Shown here piece after piece: positions 1-8,503 of a stretch of DNA of 64,000 nucleotides. The stretch lies in contig CAJMSZ010000002.1 in NCBI GenBank assembly GCA_905216215.1, positions 1 through 64,000 of the forward strand. Reading direction: 5' to 3'. Source of the stretch: an uncultured bacterium. Its GTDB lineage: Bacteria > Bacillota > Clostridia > Lachnospirales > Lachnospiraceae. Within the stretch, counting starts at the first letter, position 1. Each line of letters starts with the position of its first letter. Made by a program: the position numbers and the translations under genes. The notes beneath the pieces are model-generated. The model made no database searches. It was not told the origin of the DNA and worked only from the letters and a program-made list of their open reading frames with translations.

Positions 1-38
1 GTTTCCATAACGCAAGTATAGCACAAACCTCCGCTTCC

Positions 39-83
39 GGCTACCTTAACCCACCATCTAAAGCCAGTGGGATTGCGGTAGCC
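39..83. other. Two-part hairpin of unknown identity
   Basis: Nested inverted repeat: GGCTACC (39-45) pairs with GGTAGCC (77-83), and CCCAC (50-54) pairs with GTGGG (67-71), with internal loops between the two stems. It has no U-run directly after it on either strand, so it is not a simple terminator. It lies beyond the terminator of the AEC gene. It could belong to a small RNA or a riboswitch-like leader extending out of the window. I could not match it to a family. Confidence 0.45.
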
Positions 84-90
84 CTATTTC

Positions 91-118
91 AAAAAAAAGA
101 TATTCTCCGAAATATACT
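91..118 (-). terminator. Terminator after AEC transporter gene
   Basis: On the minus strand an imperfect stem (GTATATTTC with GAATATC) is followed by a run of about nine U. It lies 47 bases past the AEC stop codon and should end the ilvB-N-E-AEC transcript. Confidence 0.6.
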
Positions 119-164
119 TTCTCGAAAAATACCTTTTTGATATATGTTTTCTGATATCAGTTCA

Positions 165-1076
165 CTAAAATACAATGGCAGAAACCAATGGAATTGTAAT
201 AACAGACAAAATTGTTGTCAGAGAAATCCCTTTTACCAAGGCCTCACAGTCTTCTCTCTCCGGTTCAGCAAGCATCAGCGTCATACTTGCTACCGGTGTG
301 GAAATGATAATCATAAACGTTCCACAAAGGATTGTGTTGTCAATCACCTGTTTCAGGAGCAACGTCCCTGCTATCGGTATAATGATCAGCTTGATCATAG
401 AAAATACAAGCAGCTTCACATCGGTAAACAAGTCTTTTATTTTAATCTTTGTGAGAGAAATTCCCGTAACAATCATACTGAGTGGTCCAGTCAGATTACC
501 AAGTCCCTGGGAACAGGTCTTCACAAACTGTGGAACCGGTATATGTCCAATGTAAAGTACCGCAGCCACTATACAGGAAATGACACCTACGTTCAGAATC
601 TTATCCCAGGCAAACTTCTTCTCTGCTTTGTCCTCTTTTACCACTTGCACTCCATATGTATAAATCAGGATATTAAACGGCAGTAGAAAGACAGCCGCAT
701 ACAAAAGTGCACTGTTTCCATAGGTTGCTGATATAAGTGGAAATCCCATAAATGCCATATTATTAAATATGATCATCAATTTATAAAGTGGAACGTCCTT
801 TTTCTCTACACGCAACAGCTTTGGAAGAACCGGCGCCAGAAGTCCAAGTATAACAAACATCCAGACAGCAATAGCTGCCGTAAAAATCAAATCAAGACCC
901 TCGATCTCGCCTTCTCCATTAACTGCTGCTGAAATAACCAACATGGGATTGGCAATATTCAAAACCATCCAGGAAAGCTTGGAAGAAGCAGCTTCATCAA
1001 GCTTTCCTTTTTTGCATGCAATGTAACCAATCATCATATAGATGAAAAGTACAATCATCTGTTGTAAAAGTAACAT
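165..1076 (-). CDS. AEC (auxin efflux carrier) family transporter
   Basis: 303-residue polytopic membrane protein of the AEC/BART family, with about ten hydrophobic segments starting at residue 1 and a more polar centre near residues 150-160. AEC proteins in bacteria are secondary transporters for organic acids, keto acids or amino acids; the substrate here cannot be read from sequence. The ATG follows the ilvE stop directly (TAAATG), so translation is probably coupled. It is the last gene of the T-box-controlled branched-chain operon, which suggests export of a branched-chain amino acid or 2-oxo acid; that is inference. Confidence 0.85.
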   Translation of the reverse strand: MLLLQQMIVLFIYMMIGYIACKKGKLDEAASSKLSWMVLNIANPMLVISAAVNGEGEIEGLDLIFTAAIAVWMFVILGLLAPVLPKLLRVEKKDVPLYKLMIIFNNMAFMGFPLISATYGNSALLYAAVFLLPFNILIYTYGVQVVKEDKAEKKFAWDKILNVGVISCIVAAVLYIGHIPVPQFVKTCSQGLGNLTGPLSMIVTGISLTKIKIKDLFTDVKLLVFSMIKLIIIPIAGTLLLKQVIDNTILCGTFMIIISTPVASMTLMLAEPEREDCEALVKGISLTTILSVITIPLVSAIVF

Positions 1077-2102
1077 TTATTCGACCACCTTAATCCAGCC
1101 TTCTGGTGCTTCGATTCTTCCCATCTGGATTCCAGTAAGCGTATCGTAAATTTTCTTCATTTTTGGTCCCATTTCATCCATTCCACTTGGGAAACAGATT
1201 TCTTTTCCATGGTCAACAATCTTGCCAACCGGTGAAATAACTGCTGCTGTTCCACAAAGACCACACTCTGCGAAATCTTTCACTTCATCGAAGAATACTT
1301 CTCTTTCTTCTACTTCCATTCCAAGATATTCTTTTGCTACATATACAATAGAACGTCTTGTAATAGATGGAAGAATACTGTCTGACTTCGGAGTAACAAG
1401 CTTACCGTCTTTTGTTATGAAAATAAAGTTTGCTCCGCCTGTCTCTTCTACTTTTGTTCTGGTCGCAGCATCCAGATACATATTTTCTGCATATCCTTCC
1501 TCATGTGCAGTTACAATTGCATGAAGGCTCATCGCATAGTTAAGACCCGCTTTGATATGACCGGTTCCACGCGGTGCTGCACGATCGAAATCAGAAACTT
1601 TAATTGTAATCGGTTTTGCCCCACCCTTGAAATATGGTCCAACCGGTGTTACGAATACGCGGAACTGATACTCGTCCGCTGGTTTTACCCCGATTACAGG
1701 ATTGGTTCCAAACATATATGGGCGGATGTATAAAGACGCTCCCGAGCCGTATGGCGGTACATACGCTGCATTTGCCTTTACAACTTCCGTTACAGCTTCT
1801 ACGAAACGTTCTTTCGGGAATACTGGCATTTCCAGTCTTCTTGCGGAATCCATCATACGTTCTCCGTTTAAGTCCGGACGGAACATTACAATGTGTCCAT
1901 CCTCTGTAGTATAGGCTTTCAGACCTTCAAATACAGTCTGGGCATATTGAAGAACTCCGGCACATTCACTGATCGTAACCATAGAATCCGATGTAAGTCC
2001 ACCTTCATCCCATGCTCCGTCTTTATAATTCGATACATATCTCTGTTCTGTCTCAATATAGCCAAACCCGATATTTGACCAGTCGATTGGTTTTTTCTCC
2101 AT
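1077..2102 (-). CDS. ilvE: Branched-chain amino acid aminotransferase
   Basis: 341-residue class IV PLP aminotransferase that transfers the amino group of glutamate to the 2-oxo acids of Val, Ile and Leu, the final step of their synthesis. The PLP lysine is K184 in GHIKAGLNYA; the family features RPYMFG (127-132) and GTAAVISPVG near 284 are present. Length is normal for the clostridial type II enzymes. The ATG has GGAGG eight to nine bases upstream. It lies 89 bases behind ilvN and is followed without a gap by the AEC gene. Confidence 0.95.
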   Translation of the reverse strand: MEKKPIDWSNIGFGYIETEQRYVSNYKDGAWDEGGLTSDSMVTISECAGVLQYAQTVFEGLKAYTTEDGHIVMFRPDLNGERMMDSARRLEMPVFPKERFVEAVTEVVKANAAYVPPYGSGASLYIRPYMFGTNPVIGVKPADEYQFRVFVTPVGPYFKGGAKPITIKVSDFDRAAPRGTGHIKAGLNYAMSLHAIVTAHEEGYAENMYLDAATRTKVEETGGANFIFITKDGKLVTPKSDSILPSITRRSIVYVAKEYLGMEVEEREVFFDEVKDFAECGLCGTAAVISPVGKIVDHGKEICFPSGMDEMGPKMKKIYDTLTGIQMGRIEAPEGWIKVVE

Positions 2103-2191
2103 TGTATTTCCTCCATTCTATTCTGTTCGAATCATTTTCTCGGTTTATTATAATACTCTTATTTTCAAAATTCAAGAGTGCACTCTGTTTT

Positions 2192-2689
2192 TTATCTCTT
2201 TGGAAGTGTAATCGCTTCAATTCCCACTGTTCCGCCTCTTACAACCTCAATTGCCTGAAATTCACTGCGTAAAAGTTCTACAATTGCAGTATTTTTATGG
2301 GAAGTATGGAGTGATTCCAGAAGAACGGTATCTCTTCCGTAATCCCTCACACGCATCTGATAGGTCTGTGCAATCTGAAACAGCTCTGTTTTATCTTCTG
2401 GTGTACAGTTACGCACCTTCACAAACATAAGCTCCTGCATCACTACAGAAATTTCTGTAAAATCAATCACTTTGATTACTTCTACCATACGGTTAAGTTG
2501 CTTTGTTATCTGTTCATAGGTTTCATCATCGCACATGGTTGCTATTGTCATACGTGAAATGGTAGGGTCTTCTGTCGTTCCAACAGTAAGACTCTCCAGG
2601 TTATAACATTTTGCTGCAAATAAGCCTGAAATCTTTGCAAGTACACCAACCTGATTTTCTACAAATAAAGAAATCCATCTTTTTTTCAT
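2192..2689 (-). CDS. ilvN: Acetolactate synthase small (regulatory) subunit
   Basis: 165 residues: an N-terminal ACT domain (roughly 4-75, beginning WISLFVENQVGVLAKISGLF) and a C-terminal ALS_ss_C domain. It activates the catalytic subunit IlvB and confers valine feedback inhibition in known systems. It starts 19 bases behind ilvB, so the two are co-transcribed and probably made in proportion. This is the only ilvN in the window, although there are two catalytic subunits. Confidence 0.95.
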   Translation of the reverse strand: MKKRWISLFVENQVGVLAKISGLFAAKCYNLESLTVGTTEDPTISRMTIATMCDDETYEQITKQLNRMVEVIKVIDFTEISVVMQELMFVKVRNCTPEDKTELFQIAQTYQMRVRDYGRDTVLLESLHTSHKNTAIVELLRSEFQAIEVVRGGTVGIEAITLPKR

Positions 2690-2708
2690 CTTTCCACCGT
2701 TCCTTTCC

Positions 2709-4436
2709 TTAACCCATAATCATATCTTCCAGTGTTCCGTTTGGTTTTACCATTGGAAGTACCAGCTCTTCCGGATCAATCATAAATTCAATTAATGTAG
2801 GTACCTTGCATACTCTGTTTTTCTTTGCCTGTTCAAAAGCAGGTCTGATTTCATCCAGACTTTCCACACGAATTCCTTTTGCTCCATAGCTTTCTGCCAG
2901 CTTAATGAAATCCGGTGTATACTTCGGTGGATGTGCCTCTCCGCGCCGGGTTGCAGCACCAGACTGCAAATCGGTCATAGCATATCGTTTTCCATAGAAC
3001 AGCTTCTGCCACTGACGCACCATTCCAAGGTAAGTATTATTAAACACACACAAAATAAGCGGTAATTCTTCCAGAACAGCCGTAGCGAATTCCTGAATAT
3101 TCATCTGCATACCGCCATCTCCAGAAATAGCAATAACGGTCTTCTCCGGATTTCCCACCTGGGCACCCACTGCTCCTGGGAAGCCAAAGCCCATGGTTCC
3201 AAGTCCACCTGACATTACCATCCGGGTTTTTTCGTTCACTTCCAGATACTGAGAAACGAACATCTGATGCTGTCCTACATCTGTTACCACAATCTTATCA
3301 TCATCCTTAAATACTTCATTCAGAGTCTGAATAATATCCTGCGGCTGCATCACTGTATCTTTTTTCTTCATTTTAAGCGGATGTTCCTCATCCCACGCTT
3401 TAATCTGCTTTAACCACTCCGTTCTGTCACAAGGCTCTACATATTCCAACAGACGGAGAATGGCCTCTTTTGCATCTGCAACAATCGGCACATCTACATG
3501 AATGTTTCTTGAAATAGATGCTGTATCAATATCAATATGTACAATCTGTGCATTTGGTGCAAATTCGTGAATCTTTCCTGTAATACGGTCATTGAAACGA
3601 GTTCCAATGGAAAAGAGTAAATCACAGTTTTCTACAGCCATATTCGATGCATAAGCACCATGCATGCCCAAATTTCCAACAAACAGCGGATGTTCAGTAG
3701 GAATCGCTCCTCTTCCCATAATTGTGGTAACTACAGGAACTCCGGTCTTTTCAGCAAGCTGTTTCATTTCTGCATTTGCTCCTGCAATATTGACACCACC
3801 ACCTATCAGGAACAATGGTTTCTGTGCCTTATGAAGCATTTTCACAGCTTTCTTCAGTTGTCCAATATGTACAGTCATTGGGGGCTTGTATCCACGAATG
3901 CGGACAGTATCCGGGTAATCCGGGCTTCCAAGTTCCGCCATTACATCCTTTGGTAAATCTACAAGTACCGGTCCGGGTCTTCCTGTACGGGCAATATAGA
4001 ACGCTTCCTTCACAATTCTTCCCAAATCTTCTCTATTGTAGACAGTTACCCCATATTTGGTGATACTTCTCGTGATTCCTACGATATCTACCTCCTGGAA
4101 AGCATCATTTCCAATCAGATTACGTGGAACCTGTCCGGTAAAACAAACCAATGGAACACTGTCATAGTTCGCTGTTGCAAGACCTGTTACCAGATTAGTT
4201 GCGCCCGGTCCGCTTGTTACCAGACACACACCAACCTTTCCTGTGGTTCTTGCATAGGCATCTGCCGCATGCACCAGAGCCTGTTCATGTCTTGGAAGAA
4301 TTACTTTTGTATAATCTTGTTTATATATTTCATCACTAAGGTCAATGGTACATGCTCCGGGATAACCAAACAATGTATCTACGCCTTCTTCTTTCAATGC
4401 TTTTACCAATAATTTGTTTCCTGAAATCTTTTTCAT
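2709..4436 (-). CDS. ilvB: Acetolactate synthase catalytic subunit (T-box controlled copy)
   Basis: 575-residue ThDP/FAD enzyme that condenses two pyruvates to acetolactate, or pyruvate with 2-oxobutyrate. Catalytic glutamate is E51 in RHEQALVHAADAYAR; the ThDP/Mg motif begins ISGDGGMQMN near residue 440 and ends in NNTYLG. Domain order is TPP-N, central FAD-related domain, TPP-C. It is first in ilvB-ilvN-ilvE-AEC and is preceded by a T-box leader, so it is induced when the cognate tRNA is uncharged. A paralogue lies at 51809-53488. Confidence 0.96.
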   Translation of the reverse strand: MKKISGNKLLVKALKEEGVDTLFGYPGACTIDLSDEIYKQDYTKVILPRHEQALVHAADAYARTTGKVGVCLVTSGPGATNLVTGLATANYDSVPLVCFTGQVPRNLIGNDAFQEVDIVGITRSITKYGVTVYNREDLGRIVKEAFYIARTGRPGPVLVDLPKDVMAELGSPDYPDTVRIRGYKPPMTVHIGQLKKAVKMLHKAQKPLFLIGGGVNIAGANAEMKQLAEKTGVPVVTTIMGRGAIPTEHPLFVGNLGMHGAYASNMAVENCDLLFSIGTRFNDRITGKIHEFAPNAQIVHIDIDTASISRNIHVDVPIVADAKEAILRLLEYVEPCDRTEWLKQIKAWDEEHPLKMKKKDTVMQPQDIIQTLNEVFKDDDKIVVTDVGQHQMFVSQYLEVNEKTRMVMSGGLGTMGFGFPGAVGAQVGNPEKTVIAISGDGGMQMNIQEFATAVLEELPLILCVFNNTYLGMVRQWQKLFYGKRYAMTDLQSGAATRRGEAHPPKYTPDFIKLAESYGAKGIRVESLDEIRPAFEQAKKNRVCKVPTLIEFMIDPEELVLPMVKPNGTLEDMIMG

Positions 4437-4460
4437 AGCCTAACCTCCATCTTCCTAATA

Positions 4461-4503
4461 ATAAAAAATGCCCCAAGCTATTCACATATAAATAGCTTAG
4501 GGC
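4461..4503 (-). terminator. T-box attenuator terminator of ilvB operon
   Basis: On the minus strand GCCCTAAGCTATT pairs with AATAGCTTGGGGC across a short loop, followed by a U-rich tail. It is the terminator half of the T-box switch; the anti-terminator competes for its 5' side. Confidence 0.85.
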
Positions 4504-4771
4504 GAATCTCATCCGTGTTACCACCTAAATTCAGAGAGTAACTCTCTGCACTCTGTCCAGCACAGACAGAACCTGTCACTATGCTGCTCCCCTGTAACGT
4601 AGGGAATACGTCAAAGTCTACTGAGACAAAAATCTGTCCGTTGGGTTTGCTGCTCAAAGACTACTTCCATAACTTCCTCTCGAAGACTTTCACCTGCCGT
4701 CTCCTCTCTTTGCTTACAGAACTTATGTACTCCTCCTTATCATCGCCTTTTAAATATTTGCTTCATGAATT
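4461..4771 (-). promoter_or_regulatory. T-box leader of ilvB-ilvN-ilvE, specifier read as GUA (Val)
   Basis: The conserved T-box core GGTGGTAACACGG is at 4525-4513 (minus strand) immediately before the terminator. The Stem I AGTA motif is followed by CATAA, which pairs with TTATG. The 3' side of the specifier loop then reads GAA-GTA-GTC, putting the specifier codon at 4664-4662: GUA, valine. The same GAA-codon-GTCTT arrangement occurs in the second T-box of the window (47098-47100), which supports the register. The leader fills the 397-base gap between folA and ilvB. Confidence 0.88.
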
Positions 4772-4777
4772 GACATT

Positions 4778-4806
4778 ATTATACTTGGGTACAATTTCCT
4801 TGTCAA
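4778..4806 (-). promoter_or_regulatory. Promoter of the ilvB T-box leader
   Basis: Consensus vegetative promoter on the minus strand: TTGACA (4806-4801), 17-base spacer, TATAAT (4783-4778). Transcription would start near 4771, giving a leader of about 335 bases before ilvB. Confidence 0.85.
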
Positions 4807-4833
4807 TGATTGTTTTTCGCAAATGTATTTGAT

Positions 4834-5322
4834 TTATTTTATTCTTTCATATTTTGTAAACACATATTCCAGATCAAAATAGGTCTGTTCTTCTGTCTCT
4901 CCTGTAAGCTCCCACTCCGCATCTTCATCCAGATTTGGAAAATAAGTATCTGCCGCGTAAGCATGGTCTATTTTTGTCACCAAAGCGGTGTCACAATATG
5001 GAAGCATTGACCGGTAAATGCTCTCACCGCCGATCACATAGATTTCTCCATCGTATTTCTTACACTCTTCTATCGCTTCTTCCACACTGTGTACTACAAC
5101 AGCTCCTTTCACCTGGTAATTCGGATTTTTGGAAATTACTATATTCACCCGTTTTTGCAAGGGCTGACCTTGTGGAAAGCTCTCCAGGGTCTTTCTGCCC
5201 ATAACAACAATATTACCCTTTGTCGTTTCACGAAAGAACTTCATATCTGCCGGGATACTTACCAGCAGTTTATTGTCTTTCCCTATTGCCCAGTTTTTAT
5301 CAGCTGCTACGATAATGTTCAT
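4834..5322 (-). CDS. folA: Dihydrofolate reductase
   Basis: 162 residues, the usual DHFR length; reduces dihydrofolate to tetrahydrofolate with NADPH. N-terminal MNIIVAADKNWAIGKDNKLL is the substrate loop with the W-A-I-G signature; NIVVMGRKTLESFP and YVIGGESIYR are the NADPH-binding segments. It follows thyA by 40 bases, and the pair forms the thymidylate cycle: ThyA makes dihydrofolate and FolA recycles it. Confidence 0.95.
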   Translation of the reverse strand: MNIIVAADKNWAIGKDNKLLVSIPADMKFFRETTKGNIVVMGRKTLESFPQGQPLQKRVNIVISKNPNYQVKGAVVVHSVEEAIEECKKYDGEIYVIGGESIYRSMLPYCDTALVTKIDHAYAADTYFPNLDEDAEWELTGETEEQTYFDLEYVFTKYERIK

Positions 5323-5362
5323 CTTTCCTGTTCTCCTCTATCTATCTGTGTTGCACTCCAAA

Positions 5363-6211
5363 TTATATTGCCACCGGAATATTCTTAATCTGTGGGCCGG
5401 TGACATAATTATCCAGTCTTACATCGTCTGTAGTAAACTGGTAGAAATCCTTAATTTCCGGGTTCAGCCAGAAAGTCGGTGCAGGATGCTGTTCTCTGCT
5501 GATCAGTTCTTCCACCATTGGAATATGGCGGTCATAAATATGTGCATCTGCAATTACATGTACCAGCTCACCGACCTCCATATCGCAGACCTGTGCCAGC
5601 ATATGAACCAGCACCGCATACTGACATACATTCCAGTTATTTGCCGCAAGCACATCCTGGGAACGCTGATTTAGAATCGCATTCAAAGTCAGCTTATCTT
5701 TTTCCTTTCCCTTCGTCACATTAAATGTCATACTATAAGCACAAGGATAAAGATTCATCTCATGCAGATCCTGATGAACGTAAATATTTGTCATGATTCT
5801 TCTGCTATATGGATTGTTCTTCAAATCATAAATAACCCGGTCAATCTGGTCCATCATTCCCTCTTTATACTGATGTTTCACACCCATCTGATAACCATAC
5901 GCCTTCCCGATGGAGCCATTCTCATCTGCCCAGCTGTCCCAGATTTTTGGTTTTAAATCATGAATGTTATTTGATTTTCTCTGCCAAATCCAAAGAAGCT
6001 CATCTGTGCAGCTCTTGATTCCTGTCTTACGCAAAGTAAGTGCCGGAAATTCTTTCTGTAAATTGTATCTGTTCACCACACCAAACTTTTTAATGGTATA
6101 AGCAGGGGTACCATCTGCCCATTTTGGTCTTACCTTTTCCCCTTCTGTACTGGTACCATTGTCAATGATATCTCTACACATATCAACAAAAATTTTGTCT
6201 GCGTAACTCAT
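5363..6211 (-). CDS. thyA: Thymidylate synthase (ThyA type)
   Basis: 282 residues; methylates dUMP to dTMP with methylene-tetrahydrofolate. The catalytic cysteine is C157 in LYPCAYS, followed by NQRSQDVLAANNWNVCQYA (the RSxD nucleotide site) and HIYDRHI. The usual motif is PCH; here the histidine position is alanine. The rest of the fold signature is intact, so it is probably an active divergent form. Transcribed with folA downstream. Confidence 0.92.
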   Translation of the reverse strand: MSYADKIFVDMCRDIIDNGTSTEGEKVRPKWADGTPAYTIKKFGVVNRYNLQKEFPALTLRKTGIKSCTDELLWIWQRKSNNIHDLKPKIWDSWADENGSIGKAYGYQMGVKHQYKEGMMDQIDRVIYDLKNNPYSRRIMTNIYVHQDLHEMNLYPCAYSMTFNVTKGKEKDKLTLNAILNQRSQDVLAANNWNVCQYAVLVHMLAQVCDMEVGELVHVIADAHIYDRHIPMVEELISREQHPAPTFWLNPEIKDFYQFTTDDVRLDNYVTGPQIKNIPVAI

Positions 6212-6261
6212 AATATCCTCCTGTAGCTCCTATATTCTGGTCTTGTCCTTAAGGTTCTGTT

Positions 6262-6693
6262 TTACGGTTCCGATATATTATACAGTACCTTTTCCAGTGT
6301 TTTTTCAAATGCCTCTACTTCTCTTTTGGTCATTCCAAGTGTCAGCATCTTATCACTCTTCTTACGGTTTATCTCCATTTTTTTCCGGATGTCGTAGGCC
6401 TTTTCCGTCAGATAAATATTCTTACACCGTTTGTCTGAATTACCCGGTACAGAAAAAATAAATCCTTTTTCTTCCAATCTCTGTAAAAGGCCTGTTACCG
6501 TGGGGTTTTTAAGGCTTAAATGCCGTTCTATATCCCTCTGGGTAATCTCCTCTTCATTGCTGTGAAATAAATAATCCAGAACTGCACATTGTGAAGAAGT
6601 AATCCCCAGTGACTTCATCATACGATTCAGTTCTTTTTCATAAACATTATTAATTTGTTTTATCAGCAGTCCTATGGTTCTTCTCTCTCTCAC
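6262..6693 (-). CDS. MarR-family transcriptional regulator
   Basis: 143 residues with a winged helix-turn-helix: recognition region ITQRDIERHLSLKNPTVTG (about 53-71) and wing near KGFIFSVPGNSDKR. MarR proteins are dimeric repressors or activators that often respond to small phenolic ligands or stress. It lies 50 bases upstream of thyA and is divergent from the zinc-ribbon gene at 6919; its target is not evident, and no clear palindrome was seen in the 225-base gap. Confidence 0.88.
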   Translation of the reverse strand: MRERRTIGLLIKQINNVYEKELNRMMKSLGITSSQCAVLDYLFHSNEEEITQRDIERHLSLKNPTVTGLLQRLEEKGFIFSVPGNSDKRCKNIYLTEKAYDIRKKMEINRKKSDKMLTLGMTKREVEAFEKTLEKVLYNISEP

Positions 6694-6797
6694 TGTACAG
6701 CATCCTTTCTCTTGTTTTTATAAGCTCATCCATTCACAGCTTCCTTTTATTTTATCACTTTTTTTTCTCTATTAAAAGAAGTTTTGGAAGAAGTTCC

Positions 6798-6825
6798 TTG
6801 ACATCTTTTTCAGACATGATAACAT
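6798..6825 (+). promoter_or_regulatory. Putative promoter of KKRPV-repeat protein gene
   Basis: TTGACA (6798-6803), 16-base spacer, TAACAT (6820-6825). It leaves a leader of about 85 bases before the ATG at 6919, which has AGGAGAG upstream. Confidence 0.55.
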
Positions 6826-6918
6826 AGTGTTAGACGGACAGCAACCGTAATGTGGTAACTGTTCACTCTATCCCGATGGACAGAGTAATATACAACGAAA
6901 GACAAGGAGAGAGTACAA

Positions 6919-7773
6919 ATGAATTGTCCTATTTGTAAAAATGAGCTTGAGATCAAGCAAAAAAAAGTCGGTGAAACTGCAGCCGGAGAAATCATTTATA
7001 ATGAGTTTGCCATTTGCCACAATTGTAAGAAGCAATGGAATTTAGATAAACAGCGTGCAAAGAAACAAGCTTCTGCAGAAAATGAAAAGGCAGAAAAAAC
7101 GGAAAAAGCGGAAGGTACTGTTGAACACCCTGTCAAGAAACGCAAAAAGCGCCCGGTCTCACCAGAGGACGCAACCAAACGTGTTGTTAGGAAAGCGCCT
7201 TCTGATGTTTCCTCTGAATCCGAAGAGGAAAGACCTCGCAAAGTAAAGAAGAAACGCCCGGTCTCTCAGTCTGATGTTTCTAAGTCTGATGTTTCTGAAA
7301 AAGCAGGCACATCTGAGACTTCTGTGAAACAGACATCCGATGCGCCTCGTCCAAAGAAGAAGAGACCTGTGAATCCAGATGGTACTCCGGTGCATCGTAA
7401 ACCAACTTCTGAACACCATGAAGAAAACAGACCTGTACGTACAGCATCGGCAGATAGTGAACATCCTCATAAGGTAAAGAAAAAACGTCCTGTTCCTTCT
7501 GTGGCTGAAGATTATTCCAATGATTTTGTAGATTTTGACCGTGATGATAATCTGGAGGAAATTTCTCTGCCGAAGGAGAATTCTTCTTGCTCCAACATTC
7601 CACCGAAACATATACGCGAAGCACGGGAAAAAGAGATGCGTGAAAACTATCAGAACATGTTGGATGAAGACGATGAGGAAGAGGGCGGTGCACCAATTGC
7701 GTTAATTCTCATCATTATCATCATTCTTCTTGCAGTTGCTGCATTCTGTGGATATTGGTTTATTTTGAGATAA
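6919..7773 (+). CDS. Zinc-ribbon, basic-repeat, C-terminally anchored membrane protein
   Basis: 284 residues, not assigned to a known family. Residues 3-6 (CPIC) and 34-37 (CHNC) look like a zinc ribbon. The middle (about 50-200) is disordered and very rich in Lys, Arg, Ser and Pro, with four copies of a KKRPV motif spaced at about 30-45 residues. An acidic stretch (DEDDEEEG) precedes one C-terminal transmembrane helix, so the bulk is probably cytoplasmic. It stands alone between a sigma-A-like promoter and a strong terminator. It may bind nucleic acid or an acidic partner at the membrane; this is a guess. Confidence 0.8.
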   Translation: MNCPICKNELEIKQKKVGETAAGEIIYNEFAICHNCKKQWNLDKQRAKKQASAENEKAEKTEKAEGTVEHPVKKRKKRPVSPEDATKRVVRKAPSDVSSESEEERPRKVKKKRPVSQSDVSKSDVSEKAGTSETSVKQTSDAPRPKKKRPVNPDGTPVHRKPTSEHHEENRPVRTASADSEHPHKVKKKRPVPSVAEDYSNDFVDFDRDDNLEEISLPKENSSCSNIPPKHIREAREKEMRENYQNMLDEDDEEEGGAPIALILIIIIILLAVAAFCGYWFILR

Positions 7774-7850
7774 TTCGGCACGAAAATTTCATTCATACGG
7801 ATGGATTCACCGGAACACCTGTTGAAATTATTGATGTACATATCAACAAA

Positions 7851-7886
7851 AATCCTGCAAAGGTCTACACTTTGCAGGATTTTTTC
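7851..7886 (+). terminator. Terminator after KKRPV-repeat protein gene
   Basis: ATCCTGCAAAG pairs with CTTTGCAGGAT across a seven-base loop and is followed by TTTTTT. Confidence 0.85.
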
Positions 7887-7898
7887 ATCACTGATATT

Positions 7899-8387
7899 CT
7901 ATTTGTGCACCTTTCTCGGTGCCATCATGCTCATTCCATCCACAATCACATCATTTGGTTCAAATATAATGCGTTTCTTTTCTCCATTTTTTATAACAAT
8001 CATTTCATACAGTCTCCCATCTTTGTTTCCAGAACTGTAATCTCGTGCTTTCAGGCTTTGATACAATCTAAGTTCAGCTGCACCTTTCGGAGCCATTACT
8101 TCCAAATCGGTGATTTCCATCTCAAAAGCTTTCTTTCTGCGGGATTTGGACATGATCTTATCAATATCAAGATTTCCATTAATATACAAATATTCGTATT
8201 CAACATCCAGACTTCTAAATAACCAGACATCCACCGCAGCCATGATAAAAACACCCAGAAGCCATACTGGATTTCCCAGTGTCATAATAACGATTCCCAA
8301 TGTAAGTATAACCAAAAGAACCTTAATTTCCTTGTCTTTACCTGAAGACTGTTTCTTTAACAATTGCTCTGTATATATGTCACTCAT
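7899..8387 (-). CDS. Hypothetical membrane protein with two transmembrane helices
   Basis: 162 residues, function not recognised. Two adjacent hydrophobic helices (about 23-38 and 42-57) are followed by a soluble beta-rich part with LDVEYEYLYINGNLDIDKI and a basic RRKK turn, resembling a membrane-attached PH-like domain. The ATG has GGAGG upstream. It is convergent with the KKRPV-repeat gene and lies downstream of the groEL terminator, so it is probably a separate unit. Confidence 0.75.
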   Translation of the reverse strand: MSDIYTEQLLKKQSSGKDKEIKVLLVILTLGIVIMTLGNPVWLLGVFIMAAVDVWLFRSLDVEYEYLYINGNLDIDKIMSKSRRKKAFEMEITDLEVMAPKGAAELRLYQSLKARDYSSGNKDGRLYEMIVIKNGEKKRIIFEPNDVIVDGMSMMAPRKVHK

Positions 8388-8433
8388 AATAAACCTCCAA
8401 ATCTAAGCTTCCTCTATCATACCACCTTTTTTA

Positions 8434-8463
8434 CAAAAAGAAAACTCCTCATTCGAGGAGTTC
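8434..8463 (-). terminator. Terminator of groESL
   Basis: Minus-strand AACTCCTC-GAAT-GAGGAGTT hairpin followed by a U-rich tail (TTCTTTTTG), 41 bases past the groEL stop. Confidence 0.85.
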
Positions 8464-8503
8464 TCAATCACATCAAAATCACACTTTTTCAAGATGTTTC
8501 TTC

